DNA of 64,000 nt, taken from Pseudomonadota bacterium (GTDB taxonomy: Bacteria > Desulfobacterota > Desulfarculia > Desulfarculales > Desulfarculaceae). Below the pieces are notes generated by a model. That model was given only the letters and a program-made list of their open reading frames with translations. It searched no databases and was not told where the DNA came from. The DNA lies in NCBI GenBank assembly GCA_018896025.1, contig JAHIND010000011.1:124001-188000 (forward strand). The letters are read 5' to 3'. A program made the translations under genes and the position numbers. Position 1 is the first letter of the stretch; each line of letters opens with the position of its first letter. Of this stretch, positions 47,379 to 55,502 are shown piece after piece.

Positions 47379-48928
47379 CCGATCTCCTCTTCCTCAGGGT
47401 CGCTGCGCATCGTGCTCGCAAAATCCAGCAAGGTCTTCGGAGCCTGGGCCGGTAGCTGAACCAAAAAGGTGGTGCCCTGGGGACCGGTTTGCTTCACCAG
47501 AATTTTACCTTCGTGCCGCGAGATTACTCCGAACACCACGCTAAGCCCCAAGCCGGTGCCCTGCCCCGGCGGCTTGGTGGTGAAAAAGGGATCGAACACC
47601 TTGCTCAGGTATTCCGGGGAAATGCCGCTGCCGGTGTCGCCGACCTCCGCGCAACGCATGCCGCCCTCGTCCAGATAGGTGCGCACCGTGAGCTTGCCCC
47701 GCCCGTCCATGGCGTCGTAGGCGTTGGAGATGAGGTTGATGAACACCTGGCGCAATAGCTGGCGGTCGCCCTGGATGATCAGGGGCTCGGAGGCCCACTC
47801 GGTGACCACCTGCACCCGCCATCCCTGGCTGTCGGCGTGGGTTAGCGAGAGCGCCTCCTCCACCAACTGGCTCAGGTCCAGGGACTCAAGCTGGATGCTG
47901 CCCTGGCGGCTGTAGTCCAACAGGTCGCGCACGATGTCCCGGCAGCGCTCGGCGTCCTCGATGATGCGCTGCAAATCCGGCTGCACCGGGTGATCGGGGG
48001 GAAGCTGGTCGCGCACCAGCTCGCCGTAGATGGTGATGCCGGTGAGCGGGTTGTTGAGCTCGTGGGCCACGCCCGCGGCCATGCGCCCCAGCATGGCCAG
48101 CTTGTCCGACTGCACCACCTGCATGCGCGCCGAGCTGAGGTGGCGCTCCATCTTGGCCCGCTCCCGCTGGTCCCGGATGATGCCCAGGGTGCCGATGGGC
48201 TTGCCTTCGCGGTAGATGTAGTTGAGGTTCACCACCACCGGGACCACCTCGCCGTCCTTTTTGGTGAGGTGGGTGCGCACCCCGCGCACCGGCCCGTCGC
48301 TGGCGTCCAGAATGCCTCTGAGGCGCTTGAGCTCCTCGTGGGGGCTCAGGCCCCACAGGGTCTTGCCCACCAACTCCTCGGGGGTGTAGCCCATAACCGG
48401 CAGGGAGTTGCGGTTCACGAACAGGATGCGACCCTCCAGGTCGGCGGCCACCACCACCCCCAACATGGAGTTGAGCAGGCCGCCCAACAGCTCGTTGGTC
48501 TCGGTGAGGCTGGCCTCCAGGCGCTTGGCCTCGGAGGTGTCGCGCACCGACTCGATGACCCCCAGCACCTTGCCGTCCTCGTCGGTGAAGGGGCTCAGAT
48601 GCACCTCCTCCACCACCCAGTGCCCCCGGGAGTCCTTGTATTCGTGCAGGTTGAAAAGATCCTGCTGGCCCTGCATGGCGGCCGGGAAACGGCAGATGGC
48701 CGCCGGGCAGGGCTGGTTGCCCCGGCGGTAGACCTCGTAGCACAAATGGCCCAGCACCTTGTCCCGGGTCAGGCCGTAGCGCTGCAAAAAGCTCTTGCTC
48801 ACCGCCAGCACCCGTTTGTCCGGGCCCAAGAGGATGGTGGGGATGGGCAGGTACTGAAAAATGCGCCGGTAGTTCTGATCGCTCAGCTCGATCTTGGGCG
48901 GCGCGGCCATGGGCAGGCTATCAGCCAT
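47375..48928 (-). CDS. Cytoplasmic PAS-PAS histidine kinase with a cysteine-rich PAS loop
   Basis: The 517-residue kinase has two PAS domains (about 20-135 and 145-265) and a HisKA/HATPase core (AAGVAHELNNPLTG, NLISNAYDAMDGRG, DTGSGISPE, GTGLGLSVV). The first PAS carries LCYEVYRRGNQPCPAAICRF, a cysteine cluster like that in the PAS-LuxR protein at 43937. No membrane helix is seen, so it senses a cytoplasmic signal, possibly redox or a metal. Overlaps with both neighbours (4 and 8 bp) tie it to the metF-hdrA operon. Confidence 0.92.
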   Translation of the reverse strand: MADSLPMAAPPKIELSDQNYRRIFQYLPIPTILLGPDKRVLAVSKSFLQRYGLTRDKVLGHLCYEVYRRGNQPCPAAICRFPAAMQGQQDLFNLHEYKDSRGHWVVEEVHLSPFTDEDGKVLGVIESVRDTSEAKRLEASLTETNELLGGLLNSMLGVVVAADLEGRILFVNRNSLPVMGYTPEELVGKTLWGLSPHEELKRLRGILDASDGPVRGVRTHLTKKDGEVVPVVVNLNYIYREGKPIGTLGIIRDQRERAKMERHLSSARMQVVQSDKLAMLGRMAAGVAHELNNPLTGITIYGELVRDQLPPDHPVQPDLQRIIEDAERCRDIVRDLLDYSRQGSIQLESLDLSQLVEEALSLTHADSQGWRVQVVTEWASEPLIIQGDRQLLRQVFINLISNAYDAMDGRGKLTVRTYLDEGGMRCAEVGDTGSGISPEYLSKVFDPFFTTKPPGQGTGLGLSVVFGVISRHEGKILVKQTGPQGTTFLVQLPAQAPKTLLDFASTMRSDPEEEEIG

Positions 48929-49412
48929 TGTCGCCTCCCGGAGCGCAGAAGCCCCGTCCCAGGCCCTCCAGGGCCGCCCCGCTGCTTTCCGGGGCCAGGG
49001 TTACCTGTATGGTGTGGGTCACCCCCAGGATGCTCAGCGGCTCCACCCCGGCCGACTCCATCCCGCAAAGGGCCTCGGAGGCCAGGCCCCAACGGTCGCC
49101 GAAGTGGGGGCCCTGCAAGTTGACCACCCCGGCTTGGCTGCATTGGGCCGTGCCGACTCCGGTTCGGGCCGCCGCCTCTTCCAGGCGCGGGGCCTGGTCC
49201 TGGGGCAGGCAGACCTGCAAGAGGGCCAGGTCGCCCTCCCACATCAGGCTGCAGGAGACAAGTTGCAGAGGCGGTTCCAGGGCGGCCAGGGTGGCGGTCA
49301 GCCCGGTCAGTTGGTCGGCGGTGCATTCCAGACTCAGCGCGATGTTGCCCAGGCGGGCCTTGATCCCGTAGGTGCGCACTGGCTTTTCAAAATAAACCGC
49401 CACGGTTTCCAT
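48921..49412 (-). CDS. Tandem ACT-like domain protein
   Basis: The 163-residue protein appears to consist of two ACT-type regulatory modules. The second half ends ILGVTHTIQVTLAPESSGAALEGLGRGF, which closely follows the final strand-helix of the aspartokinase ACT domain. The first half (VYFEKPVRTYGIKARLGNIALSLEC) fits a domain-swapped ACT partner. No catalytic domain is attached. It lies 3 bp from a second protein of the same build and overlaps the downstream kinase. ACT domains bind amino acids or related small ligands, so the pair may sense a metabolite for this operon. Confidence 0.6.
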   Translation of the reverse strand: METVAVYFEKPVRTYGIKARLGNIALSLECTADQLTGLTATLAALEPPLQLVSCSLMWEGDLALLQVCLPQDQAPRLEEAAARTGVGTAQCSQAGVVNLQGPHFGDRWGLASEALCGMESAGVEPLSILGVTHTIQVTLAPESSGAALEGLGRGFCAPGGDNG

Positions 49413-49415
49413 GGG

Positions 49416-49937
49416 TCAGCCTTTTCTCTTCACCGGGCTCTGCACCACGCTCACCCGCTCCTCGGGCGGCGAGGCCCCCTCGGGCAGATCGAAACGGCTG
49501 CCCAGGGCCTCTACGGCGGCGGGGAGCATTTCCTCGGGCAAGATCACGGTCATGGCCGCCAGGGAGGTGCCCAGGGCCAGAGGGTGGAGACCCGCACCGG
49601 CCAGGCAGGCCAGGGCTTCGGCGGGCAGGGTCATGCCCCCGGCCAGGGGGTAAAAAGTCAGGGCGATCACCGGTTCGCGAACCAGGGGCTCCCGCCAGCC
49701 ATGGGCCTGGGCCAACTCCACGGCCAAGGCCTGGGCCTGGGGCCGCTTGCCCTGCTCCAAGCACAAACGAACCCACACCCCGTCTTTTCCCCCTTGCATC
49801 AGGAGAAAAGGGAGGTTGATGTGGGCCTGGGCCAGCGCCCCGGCCAGGGTGTTAACCCCGGCCCAGGGCCAATCCTTAAGGGCCAGCAGGCTAAGCTCCC
49901 GGCGATGTTTCCAGCCGGTTATGCGCAGCCGCGTCAT
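49416..49937 (-). CDS. Second ACT-like domain protein
   Basis: The 173-residue protein resembles its neighbour and the aspartokinase regulatory region: LSLLALKDWPWAGVNTLAGALAQAHINLPFLLMQGG is the typical ACT sequence, and LTFYPLAGGMTLPAEALACLAGAGLHPLALGTSLAAMTVIL is a second copy. No enzyme domain is present. The ATG at 49937 has an alternative GTG start 9 bp upstream (49946). It lies between the receiver protein and the other ACT-like gene in the metF-hdrA unit. Confidence 0.6.
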   Translation of the reverse strand: MTRLRITGWKHRRELSLLALKDWPWAGVNTLAGALAQAHINLPFLLMQGGKDGVWVRLCLEQGKRPQAQALAVELAQAHGWREPLVREPVIALTFYPLAGGMTLPAEALACLAGAGLHPLALGTSLAAMTVILPEEMLPAAVEALGSRFDLPEGASPPEERVSVVQSPVKRKG

Positions 49938-49965
49938 GGCCGGCACCGGCTCACCGGACGGCCGC

Positions 49966-50349
49966 CTAGGCCAGCTCCGCCACCAACTCGGCGAGCTGGT
50001 CCAAGTCCACCGGCTTGGCGATGTACTCGTCGGCCTCGGTGGTCATCCCGTCGCGGTGGGTGTAGGAGGTGGAGTTCACCGCCGAGCCCACCGCGGTGAG
50101 CAGGATCACCGGAATGTCGCTGAAGCTGCTGTCGCCCTTGAGCTGGGCGCAAACCTCATAGCCGTCCTTGCGGGGCATCATCACGTCCAGCACCACCACG
50201 TCGGGCCGCCGGCTCTTGATGCTCTCCAGGCCTTCCACCCCGTCGTAGGCCTTACCCACCTCGAAGCCCTTGGCCTCCAGGTTCATGGCTACGGATTCAA
50301 CCAGATCCGGGTCGTCATCCACCACCAAAACGTATTTACCGTCGGCCAT
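49966..50349 (-). CDS. Single-domain response regulator
   Basis: The 127-residue protein is one CheY-like receiver: acidic pair in YVLVVDDDPDLVES, phospho-acceptor Asp in VVVLDVMMPRKDGYEVC, conserved Thr in LLTAVGS and Lys in YIAKPVDLDQL. No output domain is attached, so it acts by protein contact or phosphorelay. The ATG at 50349 has a good site (GAGG) and starts 43 bp after metF. The likely kinases are the two encoded further downstream in the same unit. Confidence 0.93.
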   Translation of the reverse strand: MADGKYVLVVDDDPDLVESVAMNLEAKGFEVGKAYDGVEGLESIKSRRPDVVVLDVMMPRKDGYEVCAQLKGDSSFSDIPVILLTAVGSAVNSTSYTHRDGMTTEADEYIAKPVDLDQLAELVAELA

Positions 50350-50392
50350 GCGGCCTCCTCCTTGCTGTCCGGCCCGGGGGGGCGCGGAGCCT

Positions 50393-51316
50393 TTAGACCT
50401 GTGGCCGGGGAAGCAGGCCGGCCCGCTCCACGATCTCCGGTACCCGATGCTCCCATTCAATGGCCATCAGGTGGATACCAGCCACGCCGGGCATTTCGCG
50501 TAGTTGCTCTATCTGTTCACAGAGCAGCTTGATGCCTTCCTCTGCCTGTTTTTCCTTGGGCTGGTCGGCAATGCGCTTGACCACCTCGTCGGGCACGTCC
50601 ATGCCCGGAACCTTCTTGGCCATGTAGCGGGCCATACCCGCGCTCTTGAGCGGGGTCACTCCGGCCAGCACCTTGGTCTTCTCGGTCAGGCCCATGTCGA
50701 CCGCCTGACGCATATATTCCGCGAAACGCTCCATATTGTAAATACATTGTGTCTGAATAAAATCCGCCCCGGCCGCCACCTTCTTGCCCAGGCGCAATAC
50801 CCGAAGCTCAAAGGGGTCGCCAAAGGGGTTGGCCGCCGCGCCCACGAACATGCGCGGGGGGGTGTCGATCTCGGCCCCGCCCTGGAAGCGGCCCTGGTCG
50901 CGCATGGTGGTTACCATCTGGATCTGCTGGATGGAATCGATGTCGTGCACGTTGGCGGCCTGGGGATGGTCGCCGAAGCTGGGGTGGTCGCCGGACAGGC
51001 ACAGCATGGTGTTAATGCCCAGGGCGGCGGCGCCCAGGATGTCCGACTGCATGGCCAGGCGGTTGCGGTCGCGGCAGACCATCTGATAGTTGGGCTCCAT
51101 GCCCATTTCCCGAAGCACCAGGCTAACGGCCCAGGAGGCCATGCGCACCACGGCGGTCTGGTTGTCGGTGACGTTCACCGCATCGACCATACCCTTGAGG
51201 TGGGTGGCCTTGTCCTTGATGGCCTGAAGGTTGGCCCCACGGGGCGGGCCCAGTTCGCCGGTTACCGCGAAATGGCCCGCTGCCAGGACTTTCTCCAGAT
51301 TGCTGTCGCTTTTCAT
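50393..51316 (-). CDS. metF: Methylene-tetrahydrofolate reductase, MetF-type
   Basis: The 307-residue TIM-barrel flavoenzyme carries the family landmarks: the catalytic Glu region TGELGPPRGANL, NVTDNQTAVVRM, QMVCRDRNRLAMQSDILGA, LCLSGDHPSFGDHP, and ADFIQTQCIYNMERF, followed by VLAGVTPLKSAGMARYM and PGMDVPDEVVKRI. It reduces methylene-H4folate to methyl-H4folate. The start overlaps metV by 4 bp. In acetogens MetF works with MetV and Hdr/MvhD subunits; the same genes sit upstream here. Confidence 0.95.
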   Translation of the reverse strand: MKSDSNLEKVLAAGHFAVTGELGPPRGANLQAIKDKATHLKGMVDAVNVTDNQTAVVRMASWAVSLVLREMGMEPNYQMVCRDRNRLAMQSDILGAAALGINTMLCLSGDHPSFGDHPQAANVHDIDSIQQIQMVTTMRDQGRFQGGAEIDTPPRMFVGAAANPFGDPFELRVLRLGKKVAAGADFIQTQCIYNMERFAEYMRQAVDMGLTEKTKVLAGVTPLKSAGMARYMAKKVPGMDVPDEVVKRIADQPKEKQAEEGIKLLCEQIEQLREMPGVAGIHLMAIEWEHRVPEIVERAGLLPRPQV

Positions 51317-51981
51317 ATCGCCATGTCCTCTCTGACGATGCGGCGCGGGCCGCCGTCACGGGCACTGCGCCAATCCTTGGGAGCCATGATCTGGCTGTAA
51401 AGCTCGGTCTGGCCCAGTTGTTTCAGGCGGTCCCAGATCAGTTGCCAGGCGCAGTCCACGTCCGGGCTGATCTCACACTTGCCCTTGCTGGAGCCGCCGC
51501 AGGGGCCGTTGAAGATGCGTTTGGAGCAGCGGGCGATGGGGCAGATGCCGCCGGTCATGCCCAGCACGCAGTTGCCGCATCCGGCGCAGCGCTCGGCCCA
51601 TACGCCGTTCTTCTCGCTGGAGCCCATGAAGGCGGTGTTGACCATGGGCATCACCGGCAGCCCCTGGTAACGCTCGGCCACGGTCTGCACGCCACAGCCG
51701 CAGGCCATGGAGCAAACGGCGTCGTATTGGTCCACCACCAGGGCCAGTTCCTCGGCGTATTCCGGGTCGCACTGGCGCTCCAGGGTCATCTCGTCCACGG
51801 TGAGCGGAGCGCCCTGCTTCAGCCGGCCCATCCTGAGAGCCGAGGCCAGCATGGCCACCTCTTTACGGCCGCCGGCGTGGCATACCGTAACGCACTCGTT
51901 GCAGCCCACCAGCAGGATCTTGCCGAAAGGCTCCACGCTGCGGAAAATCTCTTCCATGGGCTTGCGTTCTGCGGTGATCAT
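51313..51981 (-). CDS. metV: MetV, zinc/FeS-binding partner of MetF
   Basis: The 222-residue protein is rich in cysteine (LLVGCNECVTVCHAGGRKE, VCSMACGCGVQTVAE, RCAGCGNCVLGMTGGICPIARCSK, GPCGGSSKGKCE). This matches MetV, the C-terminal zinc-finger protein that partners MetF in acetogens and related anaerobes and links the flavin to an FeS electron carrier. It lies between mvhD (11 bp) and metF (4 bp overlap), the order expected for a MetFV complex. Confidence 0.9.
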   Translation of the reverse strand: MITAERKPMEEIFRSVEPFGKILLVGCNECVTVCHAGGRKEVAMLASALRMGRLKQGAPLTVDEMTLERQCDPEYAEELALVVDQYDAVCSMACGCGVQTVAERYQGLPVMPMVNTAFMGSSEKNGVWAERCAGCGNCVLGMTGGICPIARCSKRIFNGPCGGSSKGKCEISPDVDCAWQLIWDRLKQLGQTELYSQIMAPKDWRSARDGGPRRIVREDMAI

Positions 51982-51992
51982 GATCTTTCCCT

Positions 51993-52421
51993 TCAGGCCG
52001 CCGCCTTGGCGCCTTGCTTGATGGGGTTGGGCCCCATTTCACCTATCTTTTTGCTGAACTCGGTGGCTATTTCAGCGAACTTGGCTCCCTGGCCCGCGCT
52101 CACGTTGACCATGGCCACCCGCTCACCGCCGATGCCGATATCGTCCAACATGGTTTGCACCCGCTTGACCCGGGCCGCGGCCCTGAGGTTGCCGTTCTTG
52201 AAGTGGCAGTCGCCCACCAGGCACCCGGCCACCATCACGCCGTCAGCCCCTTTTTGCAGGGCCTGCATGATGTAAAGCGGCTCCACCTTGCCGGTGCAGG
52301 GCACCCTGAGAATCCTCACCCCGGTGGGGTAGGAAAGGTTCATGCGGCCGGCCACGTCGGCGGCGGTGTAGGCGCAGTAGTCGCAAGCGAACACCACCAC
52401 TACCGGTTCGAAATCACTCAT
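51993..52421 (-). CDS. mvhD: MvhD-type [2Fe-2S] electron-transfer subunit
   Basis: The 142-residue protein has the MvhD motif set: VVVFACDYCAYTAADVAGR, YPTGVRILRVPCTGKVEP, and KGADGVMVAGCLVGDCHFKNGN. The conserved cysteines bind a [2Fe-2S] cluster that connects HdrA to its redox partner. It overlaps hdrA at one base (stop/start), so it is expected in equal amounts. No hydrogenase subunits (mvhAG) are present, so the partner here is probably MetV/MetF. Confidence 0.93.
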   Translation of the reverse strand: MSDFEPVVVVFACDYCAYTAADVAGRMNLSYPTGVRILRVPCTGKVEPLYIMQALQKGADGVMVAGCLVGDCHFKNGNLRAAARVKRVQTMLDDIGIGGERVAMVNVSAGQGAKFAEIATEFSKKIGEMGPNPIKQGAKAAA

Positions 52422-55400
52422 TACAACACCCCTTCCAGCAGGGCCTCGGTGCGGCTGAGCATGCGATCATCCTCGTAGCCCGGCAGCTGGATGGCCTGGG
52501 CCGGGCACTCGGCGGCGCAGACCCCGCAACCCAGGCACTGGGCCGGGTCTATCTCCGAGTAGCCATCGGCGTTGATGTAAGGAATACCATAGGGGCAGGT
52601 GCGCACGCATATCAAACACGCGGCGCAGCGGTCGCCGTTGACCTTGGCCACCGGGGTATCCAGGACCAAGCTCATCTGGGAAACCATGGTCAGGGCCCGC
52701 CCGGCGGCGGCCAGGCCCTGGGTGCGGGCCTCGGCCAGGGAGGCCGGAGCCAGCACCGAACCCGCCGCGAACACTCCGGGGGCCGGGGTGTCGACGGGCT
52801 TGACCTTGGGATGATCCTCCAGCAGGAAGCCGCCCGGCCCCTGCTGCAAGCGGAAGATCTCGCAAAGCTCCTCGGTGTCCTCGTCGGCGGCGATCTGGGG
52901 CACCGAGAGCACCAGGGCGCTGGGCTCCACGGACAGTTCGCGGTCCAGGATGTGATCCTTGAAGATCACCTCCATGGTGTCGCCGTCCTTGCTAACCCTG
53001 GGAGGCGCGTCCGGGCTGTAGCGCACGAACAGCACCCCCTCCTCGCGGGCCTGGCGATAGGCGTCCTCGGAGGTGAAGGGCATGCGCATGTCCCGATAGA
53101 GCACGAACACCTGGGCGTCGGGCTTTTGCTCCTTGATCCATAGGGCGTTCTTCACCGCGCTGCGGCAGCAGATGCGCCCGCAGGTGGGGTTGTCGTCGTT
53201 GCGGCTGCCCACGCACTGGATCATCACCACGGTGTCCAGGGCGTCGCCGCCCTCGCCCGAGGCCAACAGCTTTTCCATCTCCAACTGGGTCATGACCTTG
53301 GGGTCCTGGCCGTAGAGATATTCGGTGGGCTCGTAGCGCCGGGCGCCGGTGGCCAGGATGGTCACGCCGTGGTTGATCTGGCGGTAGAACATGCCCGGGC
53401 CGGTCTGCACGCCGGTGATGAAGCTGCCCACCTGGCCCTTGTGGTCCACCACCAGGGTGTCGGTGAGGATTTCGATGTTGGGGTTAGCCTTGACCTTTTC
53501 CACCAGCTCGGCCAGCTCCGGGGCCACCGGGCGGCCGTCCAGGGTGCGGGCCAGTTGGTTGGCCAGGCCGCCCAACTCGCGGCTGCGCTCCACCAGGTAG
53601 ACCTTGCCGCCTTGTCCGGCCAGGCCCAGGGCCGCGCTCATGCCGGCCACGCCGCCGCCGACAACCACGGCGTCGGGGTTGAAAGGCAGGGTCAGGCTGG
53701 GCGTGGGCTTGGCCTGGCGCACTCCGGCCACCGCCGTGCGCACCAGGGTGACGGCCTTGTCCGTGGCCGCCTTGGGATCGTCGTGATGCACCAGGGCGTC
53801 CTGCTCGCGGATGTTGGCCATCTCCAGGTAGGCCCGGTTGAGCCCGGCCTTGCGGATGGCCTCGGCGAAGATGCGGCCGTGGGTGCGGGGGCTGTAGCCG
53901 GCCACCACCACCCGGTTGATCTTATGCTCGCCAATGGCCTTTTCCAGGGCGGCCAGGCCGTCCTGGCCGTAGGAAAGCTCCAGCCTCTCCACGTGGACCA
54001 CGCCGTCCAGCTTGGCCGTGGCCTCCTCCACCGTCTTGGAGTCCACCACTTCCTGGACCACGCGGCCCCAGTCCACGAAAAAGACCCCGATGCGCGGGTC
54101 CTGGCCGCTGAAGTCCTTCTCCTTGGGCAGATCGTCCTCCCGGCGCAGGGCGCGGGGGGCGGCCAGGTCGGCGCTGGCCATGCAGCCGGCGGCCGAGGCC
54201 TGGGTGAGCGAGCCGGGGATGTCCTGGGGGCCCAGGGCCATGCCGCAGGCGTACACGCCGGGGCGGGTGGTGCTGACCGGGGCCAGTTCGTCGGCTTTCA
54301 CGAAGTGGTGCGAGCCCAGCTCGATGCCCAGGACCGCGGCCTGCTCCTGGGCGTCGGAGGCGGCGCAGAAGCCCACGCCCAACACCACCAGGTCCAGGTC
54401 CACCTCTCCCAGGGAGCCGTGGTCGTCCACGTAGCTCATCCTGAGGTCGCCGGTCTCTTCCTTGTAGTCCACGGTGTGGGGGCGGCAGCGCACGAAGTTC
54501 ACCCCCAGCTCGTTCTTGGCGCGCTGGTAGTAAAGCTCGTAGTCCTTGCCCATGGGCCGCATGTCCATGAAGAAGACCGTGGCTTCCAGGTCCTTCTCAA
54601 AGTGCTCCATGGCCCAGATGGCCTCTTTCATGGAGATCATGCAGCAGATGGAGGAGCAGTAGGAGTTGCCGCCCTCTTTGGTGGTGCGGCTGCCCGCGCA
54701 CTGGATCCAGCCGATGCGCTTGGGATGGCGTCCGTCGCTGGGGCGCTGGAACTTGCCGCCCGTGGGACCGGCGGCGCTCATGAGCTGCTCGAACTCCAGG
54801 CTGGTGAGCACGTCCGGGAAACGGCCGTGGCCGTACCACTCCTCCATGGGAGCGGGGTCCCAGAGCTCGCCGCCGCTGGCCAACACCACCGAACCCACTT
54901 CCAGGCTCTGCTCGACCTCTTTCTGGTCCAGGTCGATGGCCTCGGGCGCGCATACCTTGATGCACTCGCCGCAGCGGTCGCACTTGCTCATGTCGATGGC
55001 GAAGGCTTGGGGAGTGGCTTGGGGGTAGCGCAGGCAGGTGGGCGAGTTGGTGTCCAGCCCCGGAGTGAAGCTGATGGCGCCCTGGGGACAGGCGGCCAGA
55101 CAGGCTCCGCAGGCGTTGCAGCGGTCCACGTTTATAAAGCGGGGGCTGGTGAGCACCTTGGCATTGAAGTCGCCGGCCTGTCCTTCCAAGCTCACCAGCT
55201 TGGTCAGGGGCATGGCCTGCACGGTGCGGGCGCCGCCCGCCTTGTCGGCGTCGGGGGACAGATAACAGATGTTGCAGTCGTTGGTGGGGAACTGCCGGTC
55301 CAGCAAGGGGAGAAAACCGCCCAAAGCCGGTTTTTTCTCCAGCAAATACACCTGCCTACCTGCCTCGGCCAGATCGTAGGAGGCTTTTATACCGGCTATG

Positions 55401-55456
55401 CCGCCGCCCAGAACCAGCACCGAGTTGCTCGTACGCTGGCTGTTTTCTTGGTTCAT
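52421..55456 (-). CDS. hdrA: Double-length HdrA-type flavoprotein
   Basis: The 1011-residue protein contains two consecutive HdrA-like modules. Module 1 (about 1-560) has the FAD motif VLVLGGGIAGIKAS, FPTNDCNICYLSPD, two ferredoxin clusters (CNACGACLAACP, CDRCGECIKVCA), and IQCAGSRTTKEGGNSYCSSICC. Module 2 (about 600-1011) has AVVVGGGVAGMSAA, IQCVGSRNDDNPTCGRICC and two more clusters (CAACLICVRTCP, CLGCGVCAAECP). Single HdrA proteins are about 650 residues. HdrA is the flavin-based electron-bifurcating hub of heterodisulfide reductase complexes. No hdrB/hdrC is in the window. With MvhD, MetV and MetF it probably forms a methylene-H4F reductase complex. Confidence 0.9.
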   Translation of the reverse strand: MNQENSQRTSNSVLVLGGGIAGIKASYDLAEAGRQVYLLEKKPALGGFLPLLDRQFPTNDCNICYLSPDADKAGGARTVQAMPLTKLVSLEGQAGDFNAKVLTSPRFINVDRCNACGACLAACPQGAISFTPGLDTNSPTCLRYPQATPQAFAIDMSKCDRCGECIKVCAPEAIDLDQKEVEQSLEVGSVVLASGGELWDPAPMEEWYGHGRFPDVLTSLEFEQLMSAAGPTGGKFQRPSDGRHPKRIGWIQCAGSRTTKEGGNSYCSSICCMISMKEAIWAMEHFEKDLEATVFFMDMRPMGKDYELYYQRAKNELGVNFVRCRPHTVDYKEETGDLRMSYVDDHGSLGEVDLDLVVLGVGFCAASDAQEQAAVLGIELGSHHFVKADELAPVSTTRPGVYACGMALGPQDIPGSLTQASAAGCMASADLAAPRALRREDDLPKEKDFSGQDPRIGVFFVDWGRVVQEVVDSKTVEEATAKLDGVVHVERLELSYGQDGLAALEKAIGEHKINRVVVAGYSPRTHGRIFAEAIRKAGLNRAYLEMANIREQDALVHHDDPKAATDKAVTLVRTAVAGVRQAKPTPSLTLPFNPDAVVVGGGVAGMSAALGLAGQGGKVYLVERSRELGGLANQLARTLDGRPVAPELAELVEKVKANPNIEILTDTLVVDHKGQVGSFITGVQTGPGMFYRQINHGVTILATGARRYEPTEYLYGQDPKVMTQLEMEKLLASGEGGDALDTVVMIQCVGSRNDDNPTCGRICCRSAVKNALWIKEQKPDAQVFVLYRDMRMPFTSEDAYRQAREEGVLFVRYSPDAPPRVSKDGDTMEVIFKDHILDRELSVEPSALVLSVPQIAADEDTEELCEIFRLQQGPGGFLLEDHPKVKPVDTPAPGVFAAGSVLAPASLAEARTQGLAAAGRALTMVSQMSLVLDTPVAKVNGDRCAACLICVRTCPYGIPYINADGYSEIDPAQCLGCGVCAAECPAQAIQLPGYEDDRMLSRTEALLEGVL

Positions 55457-55502
55457 TTGGCTAGGCCTTTCTGACGCGGGCCCCGCCCGGGGCCCATTAG
55501 CC

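Noticed and set aside
52421..55456. A missing stop codon or assembly fusion of two hdrA genes
   Set aside because: The join is in frame, has no ribosome binding site at the second module, and the two modules have different sequences, so a natural fusion is the simpler reading.
53369..55474. 701-codon plus-strand frame opposite hdrA
   Set aside because: Composition is dominated by H, G, A and V with no recognisable fold. The opposite strand has all HdrA cofactor motifs in order.
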